Below, one piece after another: positions 11,571 to 23,842 of a stretch of 64,000 bases of DNA (the first letter of the stretch is position 1; each line of letters starts with the position of its first letter). The DNA is taken from assembly GCA_036346225.1 (NCBI GenBank), contig JARFIW010000881.1, positions 1,527,001 through 1,591,000 on the forward strand, in the 5' to 3' direction. A program made the translations under genes and the position numbers. The notes beneath the pieces are model-generated. The model made no database searches and was not told the DNA's origin. It worked only from the letters and a program-made list of their open reading frames with translations. This stretch comes from Platerodrilus igneus. Its lineage: Eukaryota; Arthropoda; Insecta; Coleoptera; Lycidae.

Positions 11571-14500
11571 CCAATTTGGTAAAGTCTTTAACTTATTAGA
11601 ACACTCGAGCCGTTCCAGCCGTTCTGGTAATTTAGAACCTCTTCAAGTGCAGGTTTATTAAAACGGAAAAATTAAGTAAGGAACTTAGAATTCTTGTACA
11701 GCAAGTCTTGCTGTCAACAATCTTTCTAATCCGCTTGCCTCCAAAATGTTGTGGAAGTTAGCGGATTATAAAATTACTTGGCAAGAGAGATCAAGCGGTG
11801 GGAAGTTGTAACAGAACAAAAATTTTAAATCCCATGCGCCGTGTGTATTAAACAAGTTGGAAACCAAATGGTATTTTTTGAACAATACAGGACTTTTGAA
11901 AGACTAAATAGCTTTTAGGACTTTACAAACCAGATTTTATGTTGGATTTCAGTTGGATTGTTTTCTCCAAGATTGTGCGTACAAAATGTTTAACTTTGCC
12001 AAAGTAGAAAATAACAAGTCTGTTGTTTTTCGAATGGGAGCAGAGACTTAAAAACTAAGGATCGACTTAATCTTGAAAATAAACGGTCTTGGCGAATTTT
12101 TTCAATTGTTTTTCTTTTTGCTTATTCCTGCAGATTTGTCAATCAGCAATTTTTCTCTTTCACCAAAAAAAATTTTTACAACCTAACATTTTCACGTACA
12201 ACAACTCTCATGATTTCCTTTGAGATATAGCTCAAAATGTTCATAATATTAGCTTATTTATTTTTAACAACGTTAACCGTATTCTACAGAAATCCATTGG
12301 TAAAGGTTTTCAATATCTAGTTGTTAGCATTGACCACCCACACGTAAAACTTTTATTTAAAAAACAGCTTAAGTTTGTATCTTGCTTTTTCAGTATCTGT
12401 CCATTAACTGGAAAAATTGTAGCTTACGCACTTGTACACACTGGTATACCAACGAGCATGCGCCTTTAGGTTTACATTATTCTGATTCTTAACACAATAT
12501 ATTAGCAATGAATTATAACAAACATTATACCTTTTAACAACACATTCTTTACATTGACATTTTCAAAGACATCTTTTGCAACCAGTCCCTATGACACTCT
12601 AGTCATACACAGGTCGTTAATCTGACTCTTGCTTTGACATTCTACATAATGCAAACCCATATAAAGCCTAAAAGAATTGAGTCAATGTGGTAACTTCACT
12701 TCAAATTAACAATAATTATTAATCCTTCTTTAAAATGTTGTAGTGGGATGGGTGTAACTGTTCTTGACGGATATCTTACATTTGACTGTCCTTAAAATAT
12801 TTCAAATTTCTAAAGTATAGTAAGATTGTAATTGAAATTTAACGAATATCATTCGAAGAAGTGTGAACTTATGATTGGATATCAACAACTTCCACCAAGT
12901 ACAGATCGGCAACTGATCACTTCCTAAGTTTGTGTAGGTACATCTCATCGTTATGTAAAATATTCTATCAAACCCGGTGACTTATTCTAACTAAACCTAA
13001 AAATAGAGACCATGTTACAATTGAACAGTGTTACAACTGAAACTACTACTCCCCTACTAGGCATGTAAATTCCTACCAAAATTGCATTGTTCTTTTTAAA
13101 ATTTGTATTTCTAGTGCAACATGGCTAGTTACTTATTTTCAGGTGTAAGACTTTATCTTTATTATAGTGAGTATTTATTCATTTACCGGGCTATTCGTTA
13201 ATTTTAACTCTCCCTCTCATAAACGCGAGGTAATGTTTTCTGTTTGCTATGTGACAGACAGGCCGTCAAACAACCAACTGGCATTGAGTCTGCAGCAAGA
13301 ATGTTTAATTTTAGATCTAATCGATAGGTCACCATTATCTACATTTAACGCACAATATATCTGGATATTAAACTTTTGATCAAGGTCTACTAAAGTTTTA
13401 TAAAAATTCGAATATATGAAAATATATTGAGAACGGCAAAGATGGTACCTTATACTTTTCAGGAGTCATTGGCAATATATTTCTAACATTTCTACATAAT
13501 TAGAGAAGTCAAAAAATTTTCTAGCTTAAAGATGACAGATATTTTTGGTGCTGTTTATATAGTGACACTTGTAGACTTTGAAAACAGTTGACGAACTGAA
13601 ATAAAATCTAGTTTGGCAAATGTCAAAAGGTTAAACCTGTAAACGACCTTTGGTGGAATTTAATTTGTCAGTTCTAACTTTTTTAGACCTTGATCCAGCT
13701 AACCGAGCGGGCCTTATGTATATGTGTGAGTAGTGTGTTGTGGAACTGCAGCACATGATGTTTTAAAAATGGCTATCCTGTAAGAAGCGTGCTCCCAAAG
13801 GGTATGCTCTCTGACATGATTCCCTACGAAAATACTGTGCCAAGCATAAAACTAAAGTGAATTCAACTATTTGTGCAGGTTGGTATACCAGTATGTACGG
13901 GCAAGCAAATTACAACTTCTTGAGTTTGCGGACGAATCCCGAAAACGTTAGCTATAAACTCGAACATTTTTTCTTTAAATAGGATTTTATTCAAAGATAT
14001 ATGACCAAGAACAGCATGTAGATTTTGATAGGCTTCCCCACGGAATTTCTGTAGAGCTTTTGTGAACTCAGCGTTAGTAAAAATAAATAAACGGCTATAA
14101 GGATGAACGAGCTCTGAAAGAGTTCATGGATTAATTTGAGTTATATCTTAAATGAAATCTTCAGAATGTTGCAAAATACTGCAACGACCATAAAATAGTA
14201 TGATCGTATTTTTAAACATCAGTCCATCAGCCCTTGAGGGATGATGCAGAACCCGCAGGAAATAATGGATTTAATATCTAGTAGTTCTTCTGAAAACAAA
14301 TCGGCAACAAAATACTTCTTATCGCCACACTGTGAAACTTTACCAAAAATAAAAACCAAAATAAATACAACAGTAATTGGTTAAGTCGAACCGGTTGCAA
14401 CCTTAATCCAATGTACTGTATTGTATATTTAAAACCTCTACGCACGGGAATGTAACCTATTTTAGGTTTCATTGGTTGCAAAATCGAATGCTATATCAAA

Positions 14501-14590
14501 TTTTCCAAAATGATCGGGTAACGAGGTATCAGACACAAAAGACGTCGAAGGTTGCACAACTCGTTTTTTACTAGTGACTTGGAATTTATT
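11570..14590. other. stretch without a recognised gene
   Basis: This is about 3 kb of AT-rich sequence with no conserved protein motif, RNA or obvious repeat on either strand. Short frames at 13167-13379 and 14278-14481 have no recognisable domain. Confidence 0.45.
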
Positions 14591-14599
14591 TCAGATTTG

Positions 14600-15640
14600 T
14601 ATAGGGGCTTCTGTTTTAACTAAGATATCGATTGTTGACACGTGGGTGATTTGTTGTCTGATAAAATATAGTTGCAAGGAAAATGAAAGTCCCATTTTTA
14701 CACCATGATTGGTAATCAAATTAGGGAGAAGGCCAAACTTGCGTAAAAATTATTGTGTCAGTTTAATGAAGAAGTTTTTGGTTTTTTATCGTTAGTAAGA
14801 TTTTTGAAAAGGCATCGTTATGGGTCATATATTTCAACTTACTGTGGGACCACATTCAGATAATAACTCGATTGATCGAATAAACTTCAGTTTGTAATTC
14901 CAGATGGAAATCCTCAATGACTAAAAAATTCCTCGTTTCGATTAGGTTTCAGAGGATAGCTGTTTTAATTACTTTGTACACTTTGTATATTACTCGTGCG
15001 ATCTCCCAGCACTGGTATTTTCTCTACTTTTTTTAGTTTTACAAACCTTGTGTCTTAAATTTCATCAAACGTTTTATAGTAATTAGGGAACGCTTGCTTC
15101 GTAGATTTGTTAACCAAGACTTTCCTGGAGCTTTTATTTAGAAGTATTGTATAGCATATCCTGCTAACTTGCGAAACTGAATTGAAAACTTCAACTAAGG
15201 AAGCAATTAATATTTAACTCTATACACAATTATCAGCAACGTCTCATACATGCGGAAACTCTTTTTAAAAATATTTAAGTTGTAGTTTTAATTAAATAGG
15301 GTTCTAAAACGAAATTATAAATGGAATGCAAACTTTCTGTCACTGCTTCGTACGAAGTTTAGTACTCTTCGAGCGTTATACAGTAGTTAGAGGATGCCAT
15401 CTAGTAATATGTCAAAGCACATATTCCCGGGATTATTTGCTTTTAGGAAAATGTTTTAGTAAATGAGCATTTCTTAATTAGTCTAAAATTTATGCAGTCC
15501 ATATGACTTTAAGAGAATGTAACCGCAATTAAGGTCCAACAAAATTTGTAAGCTTTACGATTTCTTTGAGTAATATTGTGTAAACATCTACTCCATTAAC
15601 GTGTTGTGTTGCTTGTTTTGTTTTGGAACTTACTTAAGGT
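14600..15640 (-). repeat. right arm of the long diverged inverted repeat
   Basis: Partner of 4800-5900 in reverse orientation. The best stretch is 15170-15480, which includes GGGTTCTAAA and AATTATAAATGG-like tracts and the anchor at 15277-15296. Its high-coordinate end runs into the tail of an RTE-like element. Confidence 0.65.
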
Positions 15641-18090
15641 CGGATTGACACAGCTCTAAATGTCTTTCTATTCTGAGCTAGTCTAAAAAGGTCTACATAC
15701 CCTTCACAATCTAAATCTCTCATAATTTGACTAATATAGATTTGTTAGGTCTTCCTACTCTATTTTTATTTGGTAGTCTATAATCTAAGACCTTACTAAA
15801 TAGCCCCTCATGTCTTAACTGATGCCCTATTATTCTATCTCTCCTGACCTTTAATTGTTTCACATACAAGGTTCCTCACCTATCCTTCTATAAACTTTCT
15901 CGTTTGTTACTCTATCTGTTCAACTCACCATTAACATTCCTCTATAACACCCAAGTTTCAAATCTTTCTCTTATTTACCCTTTTAGTTGTCCAAGTCCCA
16001 TTACCGTATAATAGAACGCTCCATACGTACGACTTTAAGAAACTTTTTCTATTATCTAAACTAATATTATTAGCTATAAGTAACTCTTTCCTTTTTAAAA
16101 GCATTTTTCTAGCTTGAGCTATTCTAGCTGCTATATCCCTTTAGCTACGTCCGTCCCTTGTAATTATACTACCAAAATGACAAAATTGATCTACCTCCTC
16201 TAACTCGGTATTACCTATTTTAATTTTGGTTTAGAACTAGACTGTAACCGACTTGTCATTATCTATGTCTTTCCTAAATTAATTATCATACTATAGTTAC
16301 TCTGTAGTATCTCATCTAAAATATTTGAATACACTTCTAACTCTATTCTGGACTTTGGTATAATGGCTATATCGTCTGCAAAACGTAACATGTCTATTTT
16401 CTGTCCCTGTACATTAAAAATCAAACGAGATAGGATACAGCCCTGTCTAACACCATTTCTAATCTTATCTTCCTTTTCTATTTCATCAAATCTAATTACT
16501 ACGCTTTGATTTTTTTTATAGACTCTAAATAATTTTTCTATCCCTATGAAAGATTCCCGTTTTTCGCAAAACCTTGAACATAACAATCCAATTAACCTTA
16601 TCAAATGCTTTTTCTAAACCTACAAACGCGAAACGAGTATTTTAATTTTTTGTAACCTTTTTTCGATAATTACCCTAATCATTAATATCTGTCCTCTAGT
16701 CCCTCTGTCTTTACAAAAACCATATTGGTCTTCGCCTAAATAATTCTCAGCCAAAGCTTCTACTCTATTTTTAATTATTATTGTTAGTATTTTGGAAGCG
16801 TGGGAAGTTAAACTAACCGTGCTAAAATTATCACACCTTTCAGTTTCTGACTTTTTTGGAATCAATTGGGATAATAATATTTTCTTCGAAATCTATTGGG
16901 ACCTCACCTGTATGATATATTACTTTTAGTATTTCATATAATTTGTCTAAAGTTTTCTGACCTGCATATTTTATTAATTCCGCGGGTATATCGTCTATCC
17001 CCGGTGCTTTATTTAGTTTAAGATTACTATCAAATTTCTCTCTTAATATTGTAAACCCTATTTTTACATCCTCTTCTTGATCGTTCTTTAACTCATCCAT
17101 ATCGTCTCTCTTATATAAATCTTCTAAATGTCTTTTCCTTCTATCTGCTACCACGACTTTATTTATTAGACGCTTATTATTTTCATCTTTGATACCATTA
17201 TATTTTTTCCCATCTTCCCCGAAAAACTTTTTAATTGTCCTGTGAGCCCTTTTTGTCTTACCTACTTTCAAAGCATCTTGTATTCCCCTAGAATTCTCTC
17301 ACATCCATTTTTTTTCTAGCTTTTCTACACTCATGTACTATCTTATTTCTAAGTCTATTATAATTTTGCTTACTTTCACTATCCAATTCTCTGAAAGGTT
17401 TAAGTTTTCTTCTATGCTCTATTAAATCTAATATTTCTTTTGTTACCCAGGGTTTTCTCACTTCTACTTTTTTCTATCTTATAGTCTGTGTTGCTGTATC
17501 ATGCCCAGCTCTTTTTATTTCTTTCTATCTATTTTCTACGTTCCTTCCTATAGAGATCTCCTTGATATTATTATCTAAGACTTGTTTATATTCCTCTTTC
17601 ACCTCACTATCATTAAGCTTACCTAGACCCCCATCCCTCTCTTTTAGCCTTTCCCAATTTTTTGAATTTTTAGGTTATACTTAATTTTAACTAAGTTATG
17701 ATCGCTATCTATGTCAGCCCCTGGTAACTACGACAGTCTTTAACTTGGTTTCTAAATCTTTGTTTAACTAAAATGTAATCTATTTGATATCTAGCTCTAT
17801 CACCTGGTGCTTTCAAGGTATATCTTCTTCTAACATGTTGTTCGAATAGCGTGTTCTTTCTTCTCTATGATTTCGTCTACCGTACCCAAATTTTCCTACC
17901 ATTTTCCCTCACTACTTTCTCTCACTAACGCATTAAAATCGTCCATAACTATTAAATTCTCATCTCCTTTTACTTTTTTCACTATTTTATTTATATCCTC
18001 GTATACCTTTTCTACTTCCTCATTAACGTGTAGAGTAATTAAACTGAAAATATCGATTTGTCGTTTTACTCAAAACGTCGTTTTTTAATA
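15612..18090 (-). pseudogene. RTE-like retrotransposon, second family (copy 1)
   Basis: A 5'-truncated EN-RT element on the minus strand. The distal endonuclease remains at 18090-17650, with ENLIVMDDFNALV and GADIDSDHNLVK. The linker at 17271-16840 has LNKAPGIDDIPAELIKYAG. Early reverse transcriptase reads GEDQYGFCKDRGTRGQIL at 16865-16620. The block at 16604-16263 has RNGVRQGCILSRLIFNV and the catalytic box MLRFADDIAII. The C-terminal region continues to about 15650. Frameshifts and stops break it. It is much closer to the copies at 55.7-57.4 kb than to copy C at 8.7 kb. It starts within the distal endonuclease, so it arrived 5'-truncated. Confidence 0.87.
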
Positions 18091-18129
18091 CTTATATAAA
18101 ATTACGAATCCGTAAGCACTTATATTTAT

Positions 18130-18385
18130 AGGATTGATTTTGGACACGGACCGCTTGAAAAATGGTAGGCTAGCATTTTTCTTAAAAATGAGTCCTCATC
18201 TACGTGAGAGGTATAATATAGTCGCGCAGATAATAGTTATCACGCATATTAACCATCTTTATTCTTTGTGGTGTGACAAGGGTTCGAGTAGATTCTGTAT
18301 TTCCTGTTAAAAAAAGAAAAATTCGCCTTATAGCCACTGAACTACATTCGGGTAGAACTCCTAAGAAATCAAATTTAAGGTGAAC
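18130..18385 (+). mobile_element. decayed tRNA-derived SINE, 5' truncated
   Basis: The body of the window's SINE family is recognisable from GACACGGACCGCTTGAAAAA through TTCGGGTAGAACTCC to AAATTTAAGGTG. The tRNA head before the B box is missing. Heavy divergence marks it as an old copy. Confidence 0.7.
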
Positions 18386-18394
18386 CTTACTATT

Positions 18395-18690
18395 CGGCTC
18401 GGTGGATTAGTTAAGTTCTTTTATATCTACTAATTTTAAAGTATCAGGTTTGACTGCCGACACAAAACCGCCTAAAAAATTTTAAATAACCAGCTTTTTA
18501 CAAGAATAAGCACTCGTTAGATAGGCAAGTCCACGTAGATCTTGCGTGTGTGCTGCCAGACACGTTAACAATATCCATCTTGCTTGCTGTGTTAAAAGTT
18601 CCACTGGAATTTTTATTTTCTAGGTAAGTTACCTGCTTTGTGGCGAATTAGTACCTTCGGATGGAGCATTTGGAATTTCACTATATGGAT
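18395..18690 (+). mobile_element. decayed tRNA-derived SINE
   Basis: Weak tRNA head (GGCTCGGTGGATTAGTTAAG) followed by the family body: CACGTTAACAATATCCATC, CTTGCTTG, GTACCTTCGGATGGAGCATT. It is head-to-tail with the copy at 18130, only about 10 bases apart, and is the most diverged full-length copy here. Confidence 0.65.
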
Positions 18691-19550
18691 GGAAGTCTAT
18701 CAAACAAATATGGAATATCAAGAATATTTACTTAATAGAGAACTAAGACGTTTATATGGAAACGTACAGAAACGAAAAAGCAGAATGAGTGTTACCGTTT
18801 ATTACATCAATATTCAAAATAGAACGAATGAGTTGTAATATGAAGCAAGTCGTGTTGCTTAACATAAATATACAAATTAGTAAAGTAATAAAATGTAGTT
18901 AGTCTGTATGTCATATACAAATAAAAATTCTACTTAAAGGTTTATCGTGATTTATCTGTATAGAACGTTTTTAACGATTTAATACAGCTGTTGCGTATTG
19001 TAATTTTGTGTATTCAAGAAATTTCATCTATAGTGGGTGTTTGCATAAACCGCTTTGTGACTTATACAAACTACATGTATGTACTATGGAGTTGTAATAA
19101 ATGCGAGTGGTATAGATATATATAGTAGAACACCATGTAGTTACAGAACACCATGTTGGTGTATCACAGGGCCCCTAAGCCCATCCCACTACTTTGTACA
19201 CGCTTACAATATTACTTGATATCGCATTGTCTCCACAACCGTCACATCCACCGTCGCTAGCTTTACCACCACCGCCACTTCTACAACCTCAGCCACCTTC
19301 ACTACTGCCACCGCGACAGACTTCGTCAATAATCCTTGATGTTGCGATTTTCTCTTTGGCTTTATCACAGCTGTCATTTTCCCTTACGTCTCAATCAATT
19401 TGACACTTTGGCCATCTCGGTTAGCTAATACACCCTATATATGACTTTTACAACACCCTGAATATGTCTAATTTTGCAACGGTCTGTACAAATGTTTTTT
19501 TATCACAAGCACCATCTTTAACTACTTCACACAATTCTTAGTGAAGAAAA
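18690..19550. other. stretch without a recognised gene
   Basis: AT-rich. A proline-rich frame at 19194-19403 comes from a CCACCG-like trinucleotide-rich tract and shows no domain. Nothing else was recognised. Confidence 0.4.
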
Positions 19551-19556
19551 GTTGAT

Positions 19557-19622
19557 TGAAGCGTGATTCGAACATTCGTCTGGATAAAAATCAGAGCGCT
19601 TAACCACTTGACTGTTTAGTTA
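19557..19622 (-). tRNA. tRNA-Lys(UUU)-like relic
   Basis: The minus strand reads a D-arm-like GTGGTTAAGCG, an anticodon arm that can pair TCTG/CAGA around a TTTTTAT loop (anticodon TTT), and a B box GTTCGAATCA. The T stem and acceptor stem do not pair well. This is more likely a decayed tRNA or the head of a lysine-tRNA-derived SINE than a working gene. Confidence 0.35.
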
Positions 19623-19624
19623 GT

Positions 19625-20490
19625 TGACAAGAGTATGTTTATTGTTGTAGAATATCTTGCGTGAAACCTACTATAATTAAACCTTTTTACATGGTCCGTA
19701 CAGAATGTAATATAGATTGCATTTTACATTGCACTGTATAGAAGCATAGAATAACACAATCGAATAAAGTGTACATCGAGGAACACTAACGTTTCAGTTT
19801 TTCAGTTAACATAACAAATTGTACATCTTTGTTGTTGTTGTTGGAATAATCCAAGAAGTTGCAAAGTGTTTATAACTTTACGTGGGATTACGACAGAGTC
19901 ATTTATATTTTCAGACGTCACCATAAGTTTAAGATCTGATAGCACTATCGTCATAGACTTAAATCACTCCGTATAGACGTTAATCACACAGACGATAAGC
20001 GTAAGCTCATTAGTGTACCACCAATAATAAAATACGTGAATGCCAAGAAATTATCTAATACGGTAACCATGTGTTGTAACTCATCATTCTATGGTAGAAA
20101 TTGCTTTATTGTGGTAAAGTCCGTCACATGTACATGTACATTTATGATTAGCGATATTACGTTAAAGCTGATCAGAGCATTACCAAGATTTAGGGTGATG
20201 TCTCTATTTAATTGGATCAAATGTTTAGAGTTTGAAACATGACGTGTACTATAATCAGTAAACGCTTTAAACAATCTGGCAACTAATTTGCAAGAATTAG
20301 GTGGTTAAGACCACTCTGTTTATTATTGAAGGGAGTGGGAGGTGTGGTTTATGAGTTCTTCGTTGGTTATACATACGTCCTAATTTAAGATCTCGGGATA
20401 TTGTATTCTTTGAACAGCGTTGGAGGTTTAGGGAGATTTTATGACGATAGAAATGTTGTGTTTCAGGTAGGTGGCATGATCTTTGGTTAT
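19625..20490. other. stretch without a recognised gene
   Basis: No motif, repeat or RNA was recognised. Short frames at 20036-20242 and 20401-20625 have no domain, and the latter overlaps the following SINE. Confidence 0.4.
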
Positions 20491-20494
20491 TTGG

Positions 20495-20790
20495 GTTTTG
20501 GTTTAGTTGGTTCGCGTATGACTACAAAACTCAAGCTTCGGAGTTCGAATCCCGACACCGACAGCTTGAAAAACATTAGGCGAGCATTTTTCACAAAAAT
20601 ACGCCCTTGTTTAAGTGAGAGCTAAAATGTAGGTCCCGCATGCGGGTGTTGTCACGCACGTTAAAGGGTCCTTACCTTGCTTGGAGTAGGGATAGTTTGG
20701 CAAAATTAAATATTTTTAGGTAAAAAGGAAATTCGCTTCCTGGCCAATATAGTATGTTTATGTGGAGCATTGAAAAATCAAACGTAAGGT
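20495..20790 (+). mobile_element. tRNA-derived SINE
   Basis: Nearly full-length copy. A degenerate A-box region (GGTTTAGTTGGTTCGCGTATG) could not be quoted as canonical, but the B box GAGTTCGAATCCC is intact. It is followed by AGGCGAGCATTTTTCAC, GTTGTCACGCACG and GCATTGAAAAATC, ending near CGTAAGGTATGA. No convincing target duplication was found. Confidence 0.8.
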
Positions 20791-21660
20791 ATGAGATCGA
20801 TCCTAGCTACCCTACTTCTCATGTTTTGATCGGTTTAGAATCAACGTGGCAACGCTTTTGTCTGCAGGAGGATTCACAATCTGACAGTTTGCGCTAACCT
20901 GCTTTAAGAGAGGTTTTTTCGGTTGGCACATCTTCTATGAAGGTCTCGGCATACCACAGATATTTTGCTGTCTTCAACCGTATTAGGTCAGCTATTCCTT
21001 TACCGTGGCACCACAGAAAGCTTAATCCTCTACACAAGACCTCTTGTTCGTTTTCTAAAAGCTCTAATTAGATCAGTTTACAACGAGCTTCGATAAAGGA
21101 TTTCTTGTGGGAATTGCTTTTACAGTTCGTGGCATTTTATTGGGAAGTTGTAGAAATTGTTTGAGATAATCTTTGATAATAAATTCAAACATTTGTTTGG
21201 CTTCGTCAGATGTAACTCGCCCGAATTATTATGGTTGAATGTTTCCAAAGCAGGTAGCATTGATATGGAAGTATTCTAAATCTGCTTAGAGGTGATAGAG
21301 ATACGTTTGCAGAAAAATAAAAATTTCAAGAGTTTAAGCCGCACATGAAGCGTATGTGAAAAAACGGGGTGTTTTATTTTTTTCTAATTTAGTACTAATA
21401 CTTTACTTGCGGCTCTTAATGAGGAATTCCAGCATATCATGGAGTTTTGCCAATGAGTAAGGTACCACGAGATCACGAGAATAATTAAATCAGTAACAGA
21501 AAACAGAATTGGGGATACAATTGACAAAGAAACGCAAGGGCCCTAATTTATTTATATGCCAGATTAAGTAAAACGTGGGCAAGAGATAGATCAAATAAAT
21601 TGTAGGTAAAAGATACCGAGGTGAACCAAGTTGAAACATTGGGAAAGACACAGGGAGGTT
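20790..21660. other. stretch without a recognised gene
   Basis: Mixed-composition sequence with no conserved motif seen on either strand. Confidence 0.4.
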
Positions 21661-21661
21661 A

Positions 21662-21673
21662 ATATATACACTC

Positions 21674-21712
<39 letters not shown>

Positions 21713-22158
21713 TTAGGCGGTGGTCAATTTGGCAAATTAGTAAACTCTTTTAATCGATTCAAGCGAAAAATTTATTTTCTTCATCAGGAGAAGATTATGC
21801 AGTCTATTTAATAAATAAATGAACATAAAAGATATTAGAATACGCTGCCGAAATTGATGAAGACATTCCAAACACAATAACTAGCGTATATAATAATTAA
21901 ATTAAGTGGCAAAGTGACTAAATATTAGTAACAAAATTTAAAAGTTATTCATTTGCCACTCAATTTAATTATTATATATGCTAGTTATTGTGTTTGGAAT
22001 GTTTTCATTAATTTCGGTAGCATATTCTAATATCTATTATGTTCCACTTATTTATTAAATAGATTGTATAACGTTTTCCTGGAGAAAAAAATAAATTTTT
22101 CGAAAGCTTAAATCGATTAAAAGAGTTTACTAATTGCACAAATTGGCTACTATCCATT

Positions 22159-22201
<43 letters not shown>
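21662..22201. mobile_element. palindromic fold-back element between (AT)n runs
   Basis: Two arms of about 240 bp (21710-21913 and 21952-22160) are near-perfect reverse complements around a loop of about 38 bases. The innermost pair is GTGGCAAA at 21906 against TTTGCCAC at 21952. Both outer ends run into long AT dinucleotide tracts. There is no coding capacity. It resembles a non-autonomous fold-back or MITE-like element that inserts at TA repeats. Confidence 0.85.
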
Positions 22202-22202
<1 letters not shown>

Positions 22203-22331
22203 ATATCATAATGCTCCGCGTTGGGGCGTCACTATAAGAATGATTTGAAAATGGCCGCACGTTGAGCCGCTGCTGAAAGAGTGGTGTGATAATGGACCGC
22301 GTTGGAGCATCACTAAAAGAGTGCTGTGATA
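22201..22331. repeat. 40-bp minisatellite, three units
   Basis: Three diverged units of about 40 bp, each starting TGATA/TGAAAATGG and containing CGCGTTGGRGC-like and AAAGAGTG tracts. It abuts the AT run of the fold-back element. Confidence 0.7.
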
Positions 22332-22339
22332 CAGGTGGA

Positions 22340-23790
22340 GCAAATTGTAGAATTTGAAATTGTCGACTTACCTTCCTTTCTAACTTTGCCTAGTTAACTC
22401 AACGGAAATATCGAAGTTTTCAAAATGAAATCAAACACAACAATATTACAAAGCATTTAGACAGTATGAAATATTTACTCTCATACAAAAGCATATAAGG
22501 CATTTACAACATTATCTAAGAAGTACTTATTTACTTAATTATTAAACATGTTTCTTACCTTATTATAAATTTACAAAGCTAAATTTCTTTTCTTATGGAT
22601 GGTTTACCTGGTTATGATTCTCCCGCTTGTAAGGTTTGTCTTGGCCAAAAAAATCCTTGACAGATAATTTATTAAAAGGTCAGGGTGTTTCGAACCCTGA
22701 ATACAAATTTTCCTGCCAAAAAAATCTTCACAAAAAAAAGATTATCACTTATTATTCTATCTTAAATTAAATACAAATACTTCAATATCAGTTAAAAATA
22801 AATCTAAAGGTAATACTAGCAGGATCCACAAAAACGCTCCTCGTAATTAAATATCTTCTTATTTTAAATTGACGTCAAATCAGCTTAATTTCCATATTTA
22901 AAATCCTCATTTCAAACCGCAATTACCAAAGTACAATTTAGGTTAAATCTTTCTTTCGATTATTTAAAAAAATTTCTAAAATAGCGTTATATTGAAGAAT
23001 TTTTCCTCTTTATTGTAATTAATAAATTTTATTTTTTTATGTATTTTGCATTTAAAACATCACTTCTATATTCATAGTACCATTGTAAATGTTAAATTAC
23101 AGTATGCTTACTGCGTACTTCAAATATCATCTTCGCAAAGCAACAGCTCCGACTTAAATCAAACTAACATTTCGCGATCGACTTTAACAATAGAACGAAT
23201 CCTTGTTTTTAATAAACGCTTTTCTACATATCCAGATTGTCTATTTTCTCAAACCTAGTAGAATTTGCGCGATTCCATTCAATATAATAAATGCCTATCA
23301 TACATAATTTTTTTAGAAATCCTCATTAACGATCAACTTTGTTAAGTTTTATTACCTCGTTATCTCGTTTTGGTTAGGAGTGTCGCGCGCTGTTCGTCCC
23401 ACTCTAACACATATACGATTATTGTGGCGTCGCATACTAATGCGAAAGATAATCAATTTTTATCGATTATTTTTCAGTGTTTATTTTATTTATTTATAAT
23501 GAACTTTATTTATTTTGAAGAAATAAGATTATATAATGAACTACCAAGTAGTATATGTATTCTAAAAGAATACATATTCTAAAAGATATAATATAATATA
23601 TAAATATAAATAAGTAATATAGATAGATAAAAACCGCATACATATGCAATAGGTCTGAATTCATAAGTGGCGAAGTTTAGCTACAAGCTATTCTTACACT
23701 TAACCACTATATGAATCCAGCCCTGACACATACTATACATAAAAATAGCATTATAAACAATAGTATATATAATTGAGCACACAGCAACCA
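22340..23790. other. very AT-rich stretch without a recognised gene
   Basis: No domain was recognised. A frame at 23370-23582 ends in LYNELPSSI, which recalls the C-terminus of LINE reverse transcriptases, but this is too short to call. Confidence 0.4.
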
Positions 23791-23794
23791 TGAA

Positions 23795-23842
23795 ATTATT
23801 AAATTATTCAAATGTTCAATTATTCAATTATTCAATTATTCA
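23795..23842 (-). repeat. ATTCAATT tandem repeat at the 3' end of the LINE
   Basis: Several copies of an ATTCAATT-like unit follow the stop codon of the reverse transcriptase frame in the minus orientation. Short tandem repeats at the 3' terminus are usual for CR1- and I/Jockey-type elements. Confidence 0.6.
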
